Shown: positions 19,771 through 27,351 of the stretch, piece by piece
How the letters are laid out: the number at the start of each line of letters is the position of its first letter
Numbering within the stretch: the stretch's first letter is position 1
Origin: Arenimonas composti TR7-09 = DSM 18010
Lineage (GTDB): Bacteria > Pseudomonadota > Gammaproteobacteria > Xanthomonadales > Xanthomonadaceae
Length of the DNA: 64,000 nucleotides
Assembly: GCF_000426365.1 (NCBI RefSeq)
Contig: NZ_AUFF01000003.1
Coordinates: 186,001-250,000 of the forward strand
Direction of reading: 5' to 3'
Notes under the pieces: model-generated
Seen by the model: the letters and a program-made list of their open reading frames with translations, nothing else
Databases searched by the model: none
Told to the model about the DNA's origin: nothing
Translations under genes and position numbers: made by a program

Positions 19771-22329
19771 TTAGAACTGCTGGGTGTAGCGGACGTAGGT
19801 CGTACGGCCGTAGGCGTCGTACAGGTAGAAGTTGAACGGACGGCCGTCGAACGCGTTCAGCTCCGGATAGCGGTTGCCGGCGTTGATGGCGCCGACCGCG
19901 ATCGTGGCGTTCCACGGGGCCTTCCAGGACAGCTGGACGTCGTTGGTGGCGTAGCCGCCGTTCGGGCCGTTGTCGCCGATGTAGTTGACGTTCCAGCCGA
20001 AGGTGAAGTCACCGATCGTCCAGTTGTTCAGCAGCACGGCGCGCAGGTCCGGGTAGCCGTTCACCGAGCTGCAGCCGACGTAGCAGGAGATGTTGCCCAG
20101 GCCGTCGTCGATTTCGAACTCGACGGTCTTGGAAACCTGCAGGCTGTTCGACAGCTCGCCCCAGTTGCCCAGGTCGAAGTTGGTGTTGGCACGGAAGTCC
20201 CAACCCTTGTTCGTCAGGATGCCCTGGTTGGCGTAGCCGGCGATGATCTCGGTGATGCGGCCGTTGGCGGCGCGCGTGATGCTCAGGCCCGGCGGGATCG
20301 GACCGTAGGTGGCCGGATCCAGGTCGGAGTTGATGATGTCCTGCGCACCGATCGACGAGATCGTGTCTTCGACTTCGATGTTGTAGTAGTCGAGCGAGAG
20401 GTCCAGCCACTCGACCGGGTCATAGACCACGCCGACGGACCACTGGGTCGACTGCTCGGACGACAGGTCCGGGTTCGCCAGGAAGAACGTGTCGACCTGC
20501 AGCGAGCAGTTGGTCGGCTGACCCAGCGCGGCGCACGACTGCGGGTCGTTGACCGGCTCGGCCGAGAACGACGCGGCCTGCGTCAGGATGTCCAGGCCCG
20601 GGGCGCGGAAGCCCTGACCCCACGAACCGCGGAAGGTCAGGTTCTCGAGCGGCTGGAAGCGCAGGGCGATCTTCGGCGAGAAGTCGCTGCCGTAGTCGCT
20701 GTAGCTGTCCCAGCGGCCGGCCAGGGTGATGTCGAAGGTGCTGGCGAACGGCAGCAGCAGCTCGAAGTACGCCGCCTTGGCGTCACGCGAACCGGCCGAC
20801 GGGCCACCCGACGAACCGAGGACGACGCCCGCCGAGGACAGCGAGTCGTAGATGTCCTTGAAGGTGTCTTCGCGGTACTCGGCACCGACGACGGCGTTGA
20901 CCGTGCCGCCGCCCATCTCGAACAGGTCGAAGTTGACCAGGCCGTAGATTTCGTCGGTCTGCCAACGCGACTCGCGGTTGATGGTCACCGAGAAGCCGTC
21001 GAGGACTTCCTGCGGGGCGCCGAACGGATCGGTGAACATGTAGTCACCGGCGTTGGCGGCCTGCGAGGCCAGCGAGCCGACGATGTAGCCGCGACCCAGC
21101 TCGATGTACTTGTAGTCGGTGCGACGGGCGCCGAAGTCCACCGCGATGGTGTCGGTCAGCTGACCCTGGAAGCCGACGGAGAAGTCGGAGTTCTGGGTGT
21201 CGGTGAAGTTGTCGCGGTTACCGGCCGCGGCGAAGCGGTGGTAGAAGTAGGTCGGCAGACCGTCGGTGGCGAGGCCGTTGGCCGCGCAACCGCCGACGCC
21301 GCACATCACGCCGCCGTTGATGTCGTTCGGGGTGCCGTCGTCGACGCGCACCACGCCCGGGACCGGCGCGTAACGACCGAAGGTCTCGACCTTCGTGGTG
21401 TTGGCGGTGAAGTACACCGACCAGTCGTCGTTGATCTGGTGGTCACCACGGACGAACACCGACTTGGTGCCGACCTTCGCCTCGTTGGCCGCGACCGAGT
21501 TGAAGTCGAACGAGCACAGGCCGTTGCCGAGGGTCCAGAAGCCGTTGGCGTTGCAGTTGAAGCCCGGAACCGGCGAGGCGTTGCCCGTGGCCCAGTTGTA
21601 GTAGTTGTTGCCGTAGGTCGACACGCCGAGGGCGCCGCCACCGATCTGGTCGCGGGTGAACACCATGCCGCGCTTCGAGGCCGAGGCACCACCGATCAGG
21701 CGGGTGCGGTCGGAAGCCGAGCCCAGCACGACGGACATGTCTTCCAGGTCGCCGCCGGTGACGTCGGTCGAACCCACGCCGAAACGCAGCTCGGCGCCGT
21801 TGAAGTCCTTGCGCAGGATGATGTTGACCACGCCGCCGATCGCGTCGGAACCGTACACGGCGGACGCGCCGTCGGACAGGATCTCGATGCGCTCGACCGC
21901 CGCCAGCGGAATGGCGTTCAGGTCGGTACCGCTCGAGGCGGACATCGGGTTGGTCGGGGCGCGACGGCCGTCGACCAGCACCAGCGTACGGCCCGAACCG
22001 ATACCGCGCAGGTCGATGGTCGCCAGCGACTGGGCCGACGAACCGGACTGCGGACGGAAGTTGCCGAACGACGCGAACGTCGTGTCACGCAGGACGTCGG
22101 CGACGGACACGTCACCCGAGGCGTCGATCTGCGTGCGGTCGATGACGATCACCGGAACCGCACCTTCGATATCGGCGCGCTTCAGGCGAGAGCCCGTGAC
22201 CTCGATCGTGTCGATGGTGGTGGCTTCATCGGAATCCTGCGCGAAGGCCGGGACCGTCGCGAAGGTGGAAGCGGCACCGGCGAGGAGCGCGAAGCGGATC
22301 GCGCCGGACAGCTGGTTACGATTGGACAT
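19771..22329 (-). CDS. TonB-dependent outer-membrane receptor
   Basis: The 852-residue precursor has a signal peptide (cleavage after about residue 30, 'VPAFAQ'), a TonB-box-like 'TIDTIEVTGSR', a plug domain with 'LRGIGSGRTLVLVDGRRAP' and 'DGASAVYGSDAIGGVVNIILR', and a 22-strand barrel ending in 'YVRYTQQF' with terminal Phe. Cysteine pairs occur in loops (for example 'NCNANGF' and 'GLCSF'), as in large-substrate receptors. It imports an unidentified large ligand using TonB energy. It has its own promoter (22426-22453), a GGAGAGAG ribosome site and a strong terminator, so it is monocistronic. Confidence 0.95.
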   Translation of the reverse strand: MSNRNQLSGAIRFALLAGAASTFATVPAFAQDSDEATTIDTIEVTGSRLKRADIEGAVPVIVIDRTQIDASGDVSVADVLRDTTFASFGNFRPQSGSSAQSLATIDLRGIGSGRTLVLVDGRRAPTNPMSASSGTDLNAIPLAAVERIEILSDGASAVYGSDAIGGVVNIILRKDFNGAELRFGVGSTDVTGGDLEDMSVVLGSASDRTRLIGGASASKRGMVFTRDQIGGGALGVSTYGNNYYNWATGNASPVPGFNCNANGFWTLGNGLCSFDFNSVAANEAKVGTKSVFVRGDHQINDDWSVYFTANTTKVETFGRYAPVPGVVRVDDGTPNDINGGVMCGVGGCAANGLATDGLPTYFYHRFAAAGNRDNFTDTQNSDFSVGFQGQLTDTIAVDFGARRTDYKYIELGRGYIVGSLASQAANAGDYMFTDPFGAPQEVLDGFSVTINRESRWQTDEIYGLVNFDLFEMGGGTVNAVVGAEYREDTFKDIYDSLSSAGVVLGSSGGPSAGSRDAKAAYFELLLPFASTFDITLAGRWDSYSDYGSDFSPKIALRFQPLENLTFRGSWGQGFRAPGLDILTQAASFSAEPVNDPQSCAALGQPTNCSLQVDTFFLANPDLSSEQSTQWSVGVVYDPVEWLDLSLDYYNIEVEDTISSIGAQDIINSDLDPATYGPIPPGLSITRAANGRITEIIAGYANQGILTNKGWDFRANTNFDLGNWGELSNSLQVSKTVEFEIDDGLGNISCYVGCSSVNGYPDLRAVLLNNWTIGDFTFGWNVNYIGDNGPNGGYATNDVQLSWKAPWNATIAVGAINAGNRYPELNAFDGRPFNFYLYDAYGRTTYVRYTQQF

Positions 22330-22425
22330 TTACTCTCTCTCCAACGTCAGAGTGATGGTGACTCTAGAGTTCGGGACATAAGCCTTTGGGCGGAATCCCG
22401 ACTGCTAAGCCGCCCTGGCCGCCGG

Positions 22426-22453
22426 AGCATAACGCAATCTTTACGGACCGCAA
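22426..22453 (-). promoter_or_regulatory. Promoter of the TonB-dependent receptor gene
   Basis: On the minus strand TTGCGG (22448-22453) and TATGCT (22426-22431) are separated by 16 bp. The leader to the ATG is about 95 bases, and GGAGAGAG just before the ATG is a strong ribosome binding site. Confidence 0.55.
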
Positions 22454-22493
22454 ACGGGTTAAGGCCCCGTAAAGAAAATTTTGCGGGACCGTG

Positions 22494-22533
22494 AAAAGAC
22501 CGGCCCCCGCGACCGTTTTCGGGCGCGGGGGCC
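22494..22533 (-). terminator. Intrinsic terminator after the DUF4097 gene
   Basis: Two 10-base arms, GGCCCCCGCG (22502-22511) and CGCGGGGGCC (22524-22533), form a perfect stem. On the minus strand it is followed by GGTCTTTTC. It lies 25 bp past the stop of the DUF4097 gene and closes the sigma-factor operon. Confidence 0.8.
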
Positions 22534-22557
22534 GCAATTGACAGCCTTTTCAGCGAC

Positions 22558-23460
22558 TTAACGGATATCGACCCGGACATTCCCTGAGAAGGACTCGAGC
22601 CGGATGTCGCCGTCGCCGTCCCCGAGAGACGCATTCAGATGGCTTCCGGGGCCAAATTCTTCCTTCACGACCTGCCCGACCGGGCTGGTCAGGCGGCCGC
22701 TGAAGGTCTCCATCGCCAGGCGCGCCGAGGTCGTGGCCGGCAGGCTCAGCGTGATGTTGCCGCTCACCGCGTCCGCGCGGACGAGACCGCCGGGGGCGAG
22801 GCTCAGCCGCAGTTCGGCATCGCCGGACACCGAACCGAAGCTGAGGCGATCGAGCGTGCCCGCGTCGACCTCGACATCGCCGCTGACGACATCGATGGCG
22901 ACGCGGCCGCGCACGTTCCCGGAGACGGTGACGTCGCCGCTCACCGTGTCGATCTTCAGGTCGCGGGTGTCCCCGCGCGCGTCGACGTCGCCGCTGACGC
23001 TGTCGATGCGCAGTTCGCGCGGGGCGATGTCGCGCAGCGTGATGTCGCCGCTGACGGCGTCGACCTCGAGCAGGGCGCCGCGCATGCCGCTGACGTCGAC
23101 ATCGGCGCTCACCGCGTCGATCGACACGGAGGCTCCGGCCGGGACCCGCAGTTCGAGCATGCTCGGCTCGCCGCCGTCGCGGCGGCCGAAGAACCAGCCG
23201 GACTGCGGGTATTCGACTTCGATCGACAGCGACGAGGCGCTGCCGCCGATGGCCAGCTTCTCGACGCCGTCGCCGAGGGTGCCGCCGATGTGGACTTCCG
23301 GGCGGTCCCAGGCGCGCACGACGATGCGGCCCTTGAGGTTTTCGATCGACACCCGGCCGTCGGCGGCCAGCGGACGGGTCTCGTCGATCGGGGTGGCGGC
23401 GAAGGCGGGGGCGGCGGCGGCGGCGAGCAGGGCCGCGGCCAGGATCATGCGGGGGATCAT
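22558..23460 (-). CDS. Exported DUF4097-family repeat protein
   Basis: The 300-residue product has a signal peptide (residues 1-19 or so, ending 'APAFA') and a beta-helix built from about eight 18-20-residue turns marked by 'VSGDI', 'VSGDV', 'VSGDV', 'VSGDV', 'VSGDA', 'VSGNI', 'FSGRL' and 'FSGNV'. This is DUF4097, a putative adhesin-type fold in the envelope. I start at ATG 23458-23460, since codons further upstream run through an AT-rich palindrome. It is the last gene of a sigma/membrane partner/DUF4097 operon, so it is probably a target or sensor arm of that system. The function is unknown. Confidence 0.88.
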   Translation of the reverse strand: MIPRMILAAALLAAAAAPAFAATPIDETRPLAADGRVSIENLKGRIVVRAWDRPEVHIGGTLGDGVEKLAIGGSASSLSIEVEYPQSGWFFGRRDGGEPSMLELRVPAGASVSIDAVSADVDVSGMRGALLEVDAVSGDITLRDIAPRELRIDSVSGDVDARGDTRDLKIDTVSGDVTVSGNVRGRVAIDVVSGDVEVDAGTLDRLSFGSVSGDAELRLSLAPGGLVRADAVSGNITLSLPATTSARLAMETFSGRLTSPVGQVVKEEFGPGSHLNASLGDGDGDIRLESFSGNVRVDIR

Positions 23461-23474
23461 CGGAGGGCTCCTGG

Positions 23475-23488
23475 ATACATATATGTAT
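23475..23488. promoter_or_regulatory. AT-rich 14-bp perfect palindrome
   Basis: ATACATATATGTAT is a perfect palindrome 14 bp upstream of the DUF4097 ATG in an otherwise very GC-rich stretch. Such an AT island is rare here. It could be an operator or an internal promoter element for the DUF4097 gene. Confidence 0.4.
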
Positions 23489-23503
23489 GAGTGTGGTGCC
23501 GGC

Positions 23504-24007
23504 TCAGCCGGTGACCGCACGCTGGGTCAGCTGCAGCCGGCGGGAATAGGTGCTGCGCAGGCGGTCGAGCAGCCAGGGCGCATCGGGGTCGCGAGCGATC
23601 GCTTCCTGGATCTGGTCGGCGCTGGCGTCGAGGGTCGCCAGCACCGGCTGCAGGTCTTCCGGCACCGGCGCACCGGCGTACTCGCGCAGGGCGGCGTCGT
23701 ATTCGCGCGCCATCGCGTGGGCTTCGCGCTGCAGCACGCCGTTGCCCGCGGCCCCACCCTCCCCGGCCGGGCCTTCGGCGACGGCCACGGCGGCGGGGTC
23801 CGGGAGCACGGGGGATTCCGGCGTGCGCAGCTGCGCACCGATCGCGATCGCCAGGGCGGCGACCGCCGCGGCGGCCAGCATCGGCCGCCAGTGGCTGCGG
23901 CGGGGCGGCTGCTGCAGCCGGGCGGCGATGTCCGGCCACAGGTCGCGTCCGGGCTCGATCTCGCGCGGCAGCTGGCGCAGGCGGAAACGCAGGTCAGGGT
24001 CGTTCAT
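23504..24007 (-). CDS. Single-pass membrane protein, putative anti-sigma partner
   Basis: The 167-residue product has a short cytosolic N-terminus, one transmembrane helix at about residues 44-61 ('AAAAVAALAIAIGA') and a periplasmic helical part. It has no recognisable zinc anti-sigma motif, so an anti-sigma role is inferred from its position: its start overlaps the sigma gene's end by 14 bp and the order sigma/single-TM protein is typical. 'RFRLRQLPREIEPGRDLWPDIAARL' resembles the N-terminus often seen in such partners in this group. A similar arrangement recurs at 50301-51450. Confidence 0.7.
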   Translation of the reverse strand: MNDPDLRFRLRQLPREIEPGRDLWPDIAARLQQPPRRSHWRPMLAAAAVAALAIAIGAQLRTPESPVLPDPAAVAVAEGPAGEGGAAGNGVLQREAHAMAREYDAALREYAGAPVPEDLQPVLATLDASADQIQEAIARDPDAPWLLDRLRSTYSRRLQLTQRAVTG

Positions 24008-24587
24008 GGGCTTCTCCGAGTCGGCTGCGCAGCAGGCCGCGGGCGCGATGCAGCTGCGCCTTCGAACTGCCCACGGCCATGCCGAGGCTGGTGGCGATCT
24101 CCTCGTGCTTCCAGCCTTCGATGTCGTGCAGGACCAGCACCGCGCGCGCGCGCGGCGGCAGGGTCGCGACCGCGCGCTCCAGGTCCATGCCGAGCGCGGT
24201 GCGCTGCGCACCGTCGGCGGTGGCATGGGTTTCCAGGGCGCTGTCGTCGGTTTCGAGATCCTCGCCGCCGCGGCGCGAGCGCAGTTCCATCAGTGCGGTG
24301 TTGACGGCGAGGCGATGCAGCCAGGTCGAGAACGCGCTCTCGAAGCGAAAGCCCGGCAGCGCCTGCCAGGCGCGCACGAAGGCGTCCTGCAGCAGGTCCT
24401 CGGCGCGGGCGTCGTGGCCGCCGCACAGCCGCCGCAGTACCGAATAGATCCGGCGGTGATGGCGGCGGTACAGCGCCTCGAAGGCACGCACGTCGCCAGC
24501 GCCGGCCGCTCGCACCAGCGCGTGGTCCTCCTCGCGGGGCGAGGTGGCGGTGTCGTCGGGTTGGTAGTCCACGGCGGCGTTGAGCAT
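23994..24587 (-). CDS. ECF RNA polymerase sigma factor
   Basis: The 197-residue protein has sigma region 2 ('AFEALYRRHHRRIYSVLRRL' to 'AEDLLQDAFVRAWQALPGFR', about residues 33-90) and region 4 ('LPPRARAVLVLHDIEGWKHEEIATSLGMAVGSSKAQLHRAR', shown in family order). It is a group IV sigma factor that should direct transcription of an envelope-related regulon, probably including its own operon. The start is ATG 24585-24587, as the earlier frame runs into repeats and the pckG terminator. Regulation is probably by the membrane protein encoded next. Confidence 0.9.
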   Translation of the reverse strand: MLNAAVDYQPDDTATSPREEDHALVRAAGAGDVRAFEALYRRHHRRIYSVLRRLCGGHDARAEDLLQDAFVRAWQALPGFRFESAFSTWLHRLAVNTALMELRSRRGGEDLETDDSALETHATADGAQRTALGMDLERAVATLPPRARAVLVLHDIEGWKHEEIATSLGMAVGSSKAQLHRARGLLRSRLGEAHERP

Positions 24588-24632
24588 AGCCAGTCGGATG
24601 CGGCGCCGGGTGGGAGGGTTTAGCGGATGCTG

Positions 24633-24666
24633 AAAAAGCCGCGGGCCGGTTTGGGCCGGCCCGCGG
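24633..24666 (-). terminator. Intrinsic terminator downstream of pckG
   Basis: On the minus strand an 11-bp GC stem (arms CCGCGGGCCGG and CCGGCCCGCGG) is followed by CTTTTTC. It lies about 95 bp beyond the pckG stop, with the REP tandem between them. It insulates pckG from the sigma operon transcribed in the same direction. Confidence 0.85.
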
Positions 24667-24750
24667 GTGGAGCATCGCGGCTGAATCCGCGGTGGAGCAT
24701 CACGGCTGAAGCCGCGGTGGAGCATCGCGGCTGAAGCCGCTCCTACAGGG
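24666..24750. repeat. REP element with 25-bp half-unit triplicated in tandem
   Basis: Three head-to-tail 25-bp copies (24666-24690, 24691-24715, 24716-24740) each contain GGAGCATCGCGGCTGAA with one or two changes. Only the last continues into GCTCCTACAG to complete a REP palindrome in inverted orientation. The structure looks like local tandem duplication of half a REP. Confidence 0.85.
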
Positions 24751-24759
24751 AGGAGCGGG

Positions 24760-26538
24760 TCAGGCGAGCTGGGCGGCGATCTTGGCGCGCTCGGCCTTCA
24801 GGGCGTGCGGGGTGCGGTCGCCGAAGCTGTCGAGGTATTCGCCGATGCTTTCCATTTCGGCCTTCCAGCCTTCGCGGTCGAGCTGCAGCAGGGCCTCGAG
24901 GGTGGCGGCATCGAGCTCGAGGCCGTCGATGTTCAGGTCGGACGGCTTCGGCAGGTTGCCGACCGGCGTCTCCACCGCCCCGGCCTGGCCGGTGACGCGC
25001 TTGAGCATCCACTCGAGCACGCGCAGGTTGTCGCCGAAGCCCGGCCACATGAACTTGCCGGCGGCGTTCTTGCGGAACCAGTTCACGTGGAAGATCTTCG
25101 GCAGCTTCGCGCCCGGCTGGTCGAAGCTCAGCCAGTGGGCGAAGTAGTCGCCGAAGTTGTAGCCGGCGAAGGGCTTCATCGCCATCGAGTCGCGGCGCAC
25201 GACACCGACCGCGCCGGTGGCGGCGGCGGTGGTTTCCGAGGCCATCGAGGCGCCGACCAGCACGCCGTGGGTCCAGTCGCGGGCTTCGAACACCAGCGGC
25301 ACCAGCGATTCGCGGCGGCCGCCGAAGACGATCGCGCTCAGCGGCACGCCCTGCGGGTCTTCCGCCATCGGCGTCCAGCTCGGGCAGTTCTTCGCGCTGA
25401 CGGTGAAGCGCGAGTTCGGATGCGCGGCCGGGCCGTTCGCCGGGTCGAAGTCGCGGCCCTGCCAGTCCTTGACCGGCTTGCCTTCCGGCAGCCCTTCCCA
25501 CCACGGCTGGTTGTCGGCGGTGACGCCGACATTGGTGAAGATCGCGTCCTTGTAGAGCATCGCCAGCGCGTTCGGATTGGTCTTGGCGCTGGTGCCCGGG
25601 GCGACGCCGAAGAAGCCGGCCTCCGGATTGATCGCGTACATGCGGCCGTCGGCGCCCGGGCGCATCCAGCAGATGTCGTCGCCGACCGTCCAGACCTTCC
25701 AGCCGTCACGGCGATAGCCTTCCGGCGGGATCAGCATCGCCAGGTTGGTCTTGCCGCAGGCCGACGGGAAAGCCGCGGCGACGTAGTGCACCTCGCCCTG
25801 CGGGTTCTCGATGCCGACGATCAGCATGTGCTCGGCGAGCCAGCCCTCGCTGCGGGCCTGGAAGCTGGCGATGCGCAGCGCGTGGCACTTCTTGCCGAGC
25901 AGGGCATTGCCGCCGTAACCCGAGCCGTAGCTCTTGATCGTGAGGTCCTGCGGGAAATGCATGATGAAGCGGCGCTCCGGATCGAGCTCGCCGATCGAAT
26001 GCAGGCCGCGCACGTAAACGTCCTTCTGGCCGGCGGCGGCCCGCTCGGCGCCTTCGCGTTCGATGCGCGCCAGGGCCGCGGCGCCCATTCGGGTCATGAT
26101 GCGCATGTTGGCGACGACGTAGGGCGAGTCGGTGATCTCGACGCCGCAACGGGCGAGCGGCGAGTCGATCGGACCCATGCAATAGGGCACGACGTACATC
26201 GTGCGGCCCTTCATGCAGCCGGCGAACAGGCCGTCGATCTTCGCGTGCGCGTCTTCCGGCGCCATCCAGTGGTTGTTCGGGCCGGCATCCTCGCGCTCCG
26301 GGGTGCAGACGAAGGTCAGGTGCTCGACGCGGGCGACGTCGCTCGGGCTCGAACGGTGCAGGAAGCAGTTCGGGTGCGTCTCCGGGTTCAGCCGCAGCAG
26401 GTCGCCGCCGGCGAGCATCAGTTCGGTCAGGCGGTCGTTCTCGGCATCGCTGCCGTCGCACCAGTGGATGGCGTCGGGCTGGGTGAGGCGGGCGACGTCG
26501 TCGACCCACTGTTTCAGGCTGTCGAGTTTCGTGGACAT
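24760..26538 (-). CDS. pckG: Phosphoenolpyruvate carboxykinase (GTP)
   Basis: The 592-residue product is GTP-dependent PEPCK, which converts oxaloacetate to phosphoenolpyruvate in gluconeogenesis in the cytosol. The P-loop is in 'AAFPSACGKTNLAMLIPP', and the reactive cysteine of the GTP class lies in it. Substrate-binding 'YVVPYCMGPIDSPLARCGVEITDSPYV', here quoted in part as 'CMGPIDSPLARCG', and the guanine site around 'WFRKNAAGKFMWPGFGDNLRVL' ('MWPGFGDNLRVL') are clear. Length matches the family. It is monocistronic, with a terminator at 24633-24666. GTP-type PEPCK is usual in xanthomonads. Confidence 0.96.
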   Translation of the reverse strand: MSTKLDSLKQWVDDVARLTQPDAIHWCDGSDAENDRLTELMLAGGDLLRLNPETHPNCFLHRSSPSDVARVEHLTFVCTPEREDAGPNNHWMAPEDAHAKIDGLFAGCMKGRTMYVVPYCMGPIDSPLARCGVEITDSPYVVANMRIMTRMGAAALARIEREGAERAAAGQKDVYVRGLHSIGELDPERRFIMHFPQDLTIKSYGSGYGGNALLGKKCHALRIASFQARSEGWLAEHMLIVGIENPQGEVHYVAAAFPSACGKTNLAMLIPPEGYRRDGWKVWTVGDDICWMRPGADGRMYAINPEAGFFGVAPGTSAKTNPNALAMLYKDAIFTNVGVTADNQPWWEGLPEGKPVKDWQGRDFDPANGPAAHPNSRFTVSAKNCPSWTPMAEDPQGVPLSAIVFGGRRESLVPLVFEARDWTHGVLVGASMASETTAAATGAVGVVRRDSMAMKPFAGYNFGDYFAHWLSFDQPGAKLPKIFHVNWFRKNAAGKFMWPGFGDNLRVLEWMLKRVTGQAGAVETPVGNLPKPSDLNIDGLELDAATLEALLQLDREGWKAEMESIGEYLDSFGDRTPHALKAERAKIAAQLA

Positions 26539-26652
26539 CAGCTGGCGGGCTCCGGGAGGGCCTGTTCTAGGCGGAAAGCGAGAAAGCGCCGGTAGTTACG
26601 GCGCCGTGAAGGCGACCATTCTAACGGCTGCGGCGCCGGCCTGCCCCGAAGC

Positions 26653-27237
26653 TCAGGCGGGGATCAGGGTCGCCATCACGTGGTCGACGTAGGTTTCGAA
26701 CTCTTCCTGGTGCAGCCGCGGCTGCCCGAGCTGCAGCGAAAGCTGCAGGAAACCGACATAGGCGGCGTAAGTCAGGCGGGCGCGGTTCTGCGCGTCGATG
26801 CGCGGCAGACCGGACTGGCGGAAACTGGCGGCGAGGTAGTCCATGCGCTGCTGCGACACCCGGTGCAGCACCGGCTGCACGACCGGGTGGTCGAGCGCCT
26901 TCAGCAGCTCGGAATAGATGATGTGCGGCTTGAGTTCGTGCGCGACCAGCTGGAACAGCGCGCGCAGGCGCGACCGCGGATCGGAGATCGCCTCGAGCTT
27001 GCCGAACACGGTTTCCTGCTCGATCGCTTCCCAGCGCTCCAGCGCCGCGACCAGCAGCGCCTCGCGTGAAGGGAAATGCCAGTAGAAGCTGCCCTTGGTG
27101 ACACCGAGGCGACGCGCCAGCGGCTCGACCGCGACGGCGGCGAGCCCCTGTTCGGCGATCACGTCGAGGGCGGCGAGCGCCCAGTCTTCGGCGCTCAGGC
27201 GGGCGGGACGTTCAGGCTTGTTCGCGGTGGCAGGCAT
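26653..27237 (-). CDS. TetR-family regulator, divergent from hydrolase-fadE
   Basis: The 194-residue product has an N-terminal TetR HTH (residues 15-62: 'DWALAALDVIAEQGLAAVAVEPLARRLGVTKGSFYWHF' in family order) and a helical ligand domain. 'GVTKGSFYWHFPSREALL' is the recognition-helix signature. It is transcribed away from an alpha/beta hydrolase and an acyl-CoA dehydrogenase gene, and a long palindrome lies between them. The most likely role is repression of that pair, with an acyl-CoA or related molecule as ligand. The ligand is inferred from context only. Confidence 0.9.
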   Translation of the reverse strand: MPATANKPERPARLSAEDWALAALDVIAEQGLAAVAVEPLARRLGVTKGSFYWHFPSREALLVAALERWEAIEQETVFGKLEAISDPRSRLRALFQLVAHELKPHIIYSELLKALDHPVVQPVLHRVSQQRMDYLAASFRQSGLPRIDAQNRARLTYAAYVGFLQLSLQLGQPRLHQEEFETYVDHVMATLIPA

Positions 27238-27280
27238 CGTCCGGGGTCCAGGCGGTTTCGTTGCACGGGGCCGGTCGCCA

Positions 27281-27307
27281 CCGTACGGTGCATGATGCAC
27301 CATACGG
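27281..27307. promoter_or_regulatory. TetR operator candidate (27-bp palindrome)
   Basis: Arms CCGTAnGGTGCAT and ATGCACCnTACGG flank one central base. All 12 specified pairs match, which is exceptional. The site is 43 bp from the TetR start and ends 8 bp before the TTGACA box of the divergent promoter, so one bound dimer pair could control both directions. Confidence 0.8.
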
Positions 27308-27314
27308 AATCGTA

Positions 27315-27344
27315 TTGACACACCGGCGCACGGCCCCCAATACT
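27315..27344 (+). promoter_or_regulatory. Promoter for the hydrolase-fadE operon
   Basis: A perfect TTGACA (27315-27320) stands next to the palindrome. The best -10 at suitable spacing is AATACT (27339-27344), a weak match. Start would fall near 27351, right at the first possible ATG (27352), so either the mRNA is nearly leaderless or translation begins at ATG 27394. Confidence 0.5.
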
Positions 27345-27351
27345 CGGCCGT

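Noticed and set aside
19372-22494. A 1,040-codon open frame antisense to the TonB-dependent receptor
   Set aside because: The minus strand has a complete receptor with promoter, ribosome site and terminator. The plus frame has no recognisable domain.
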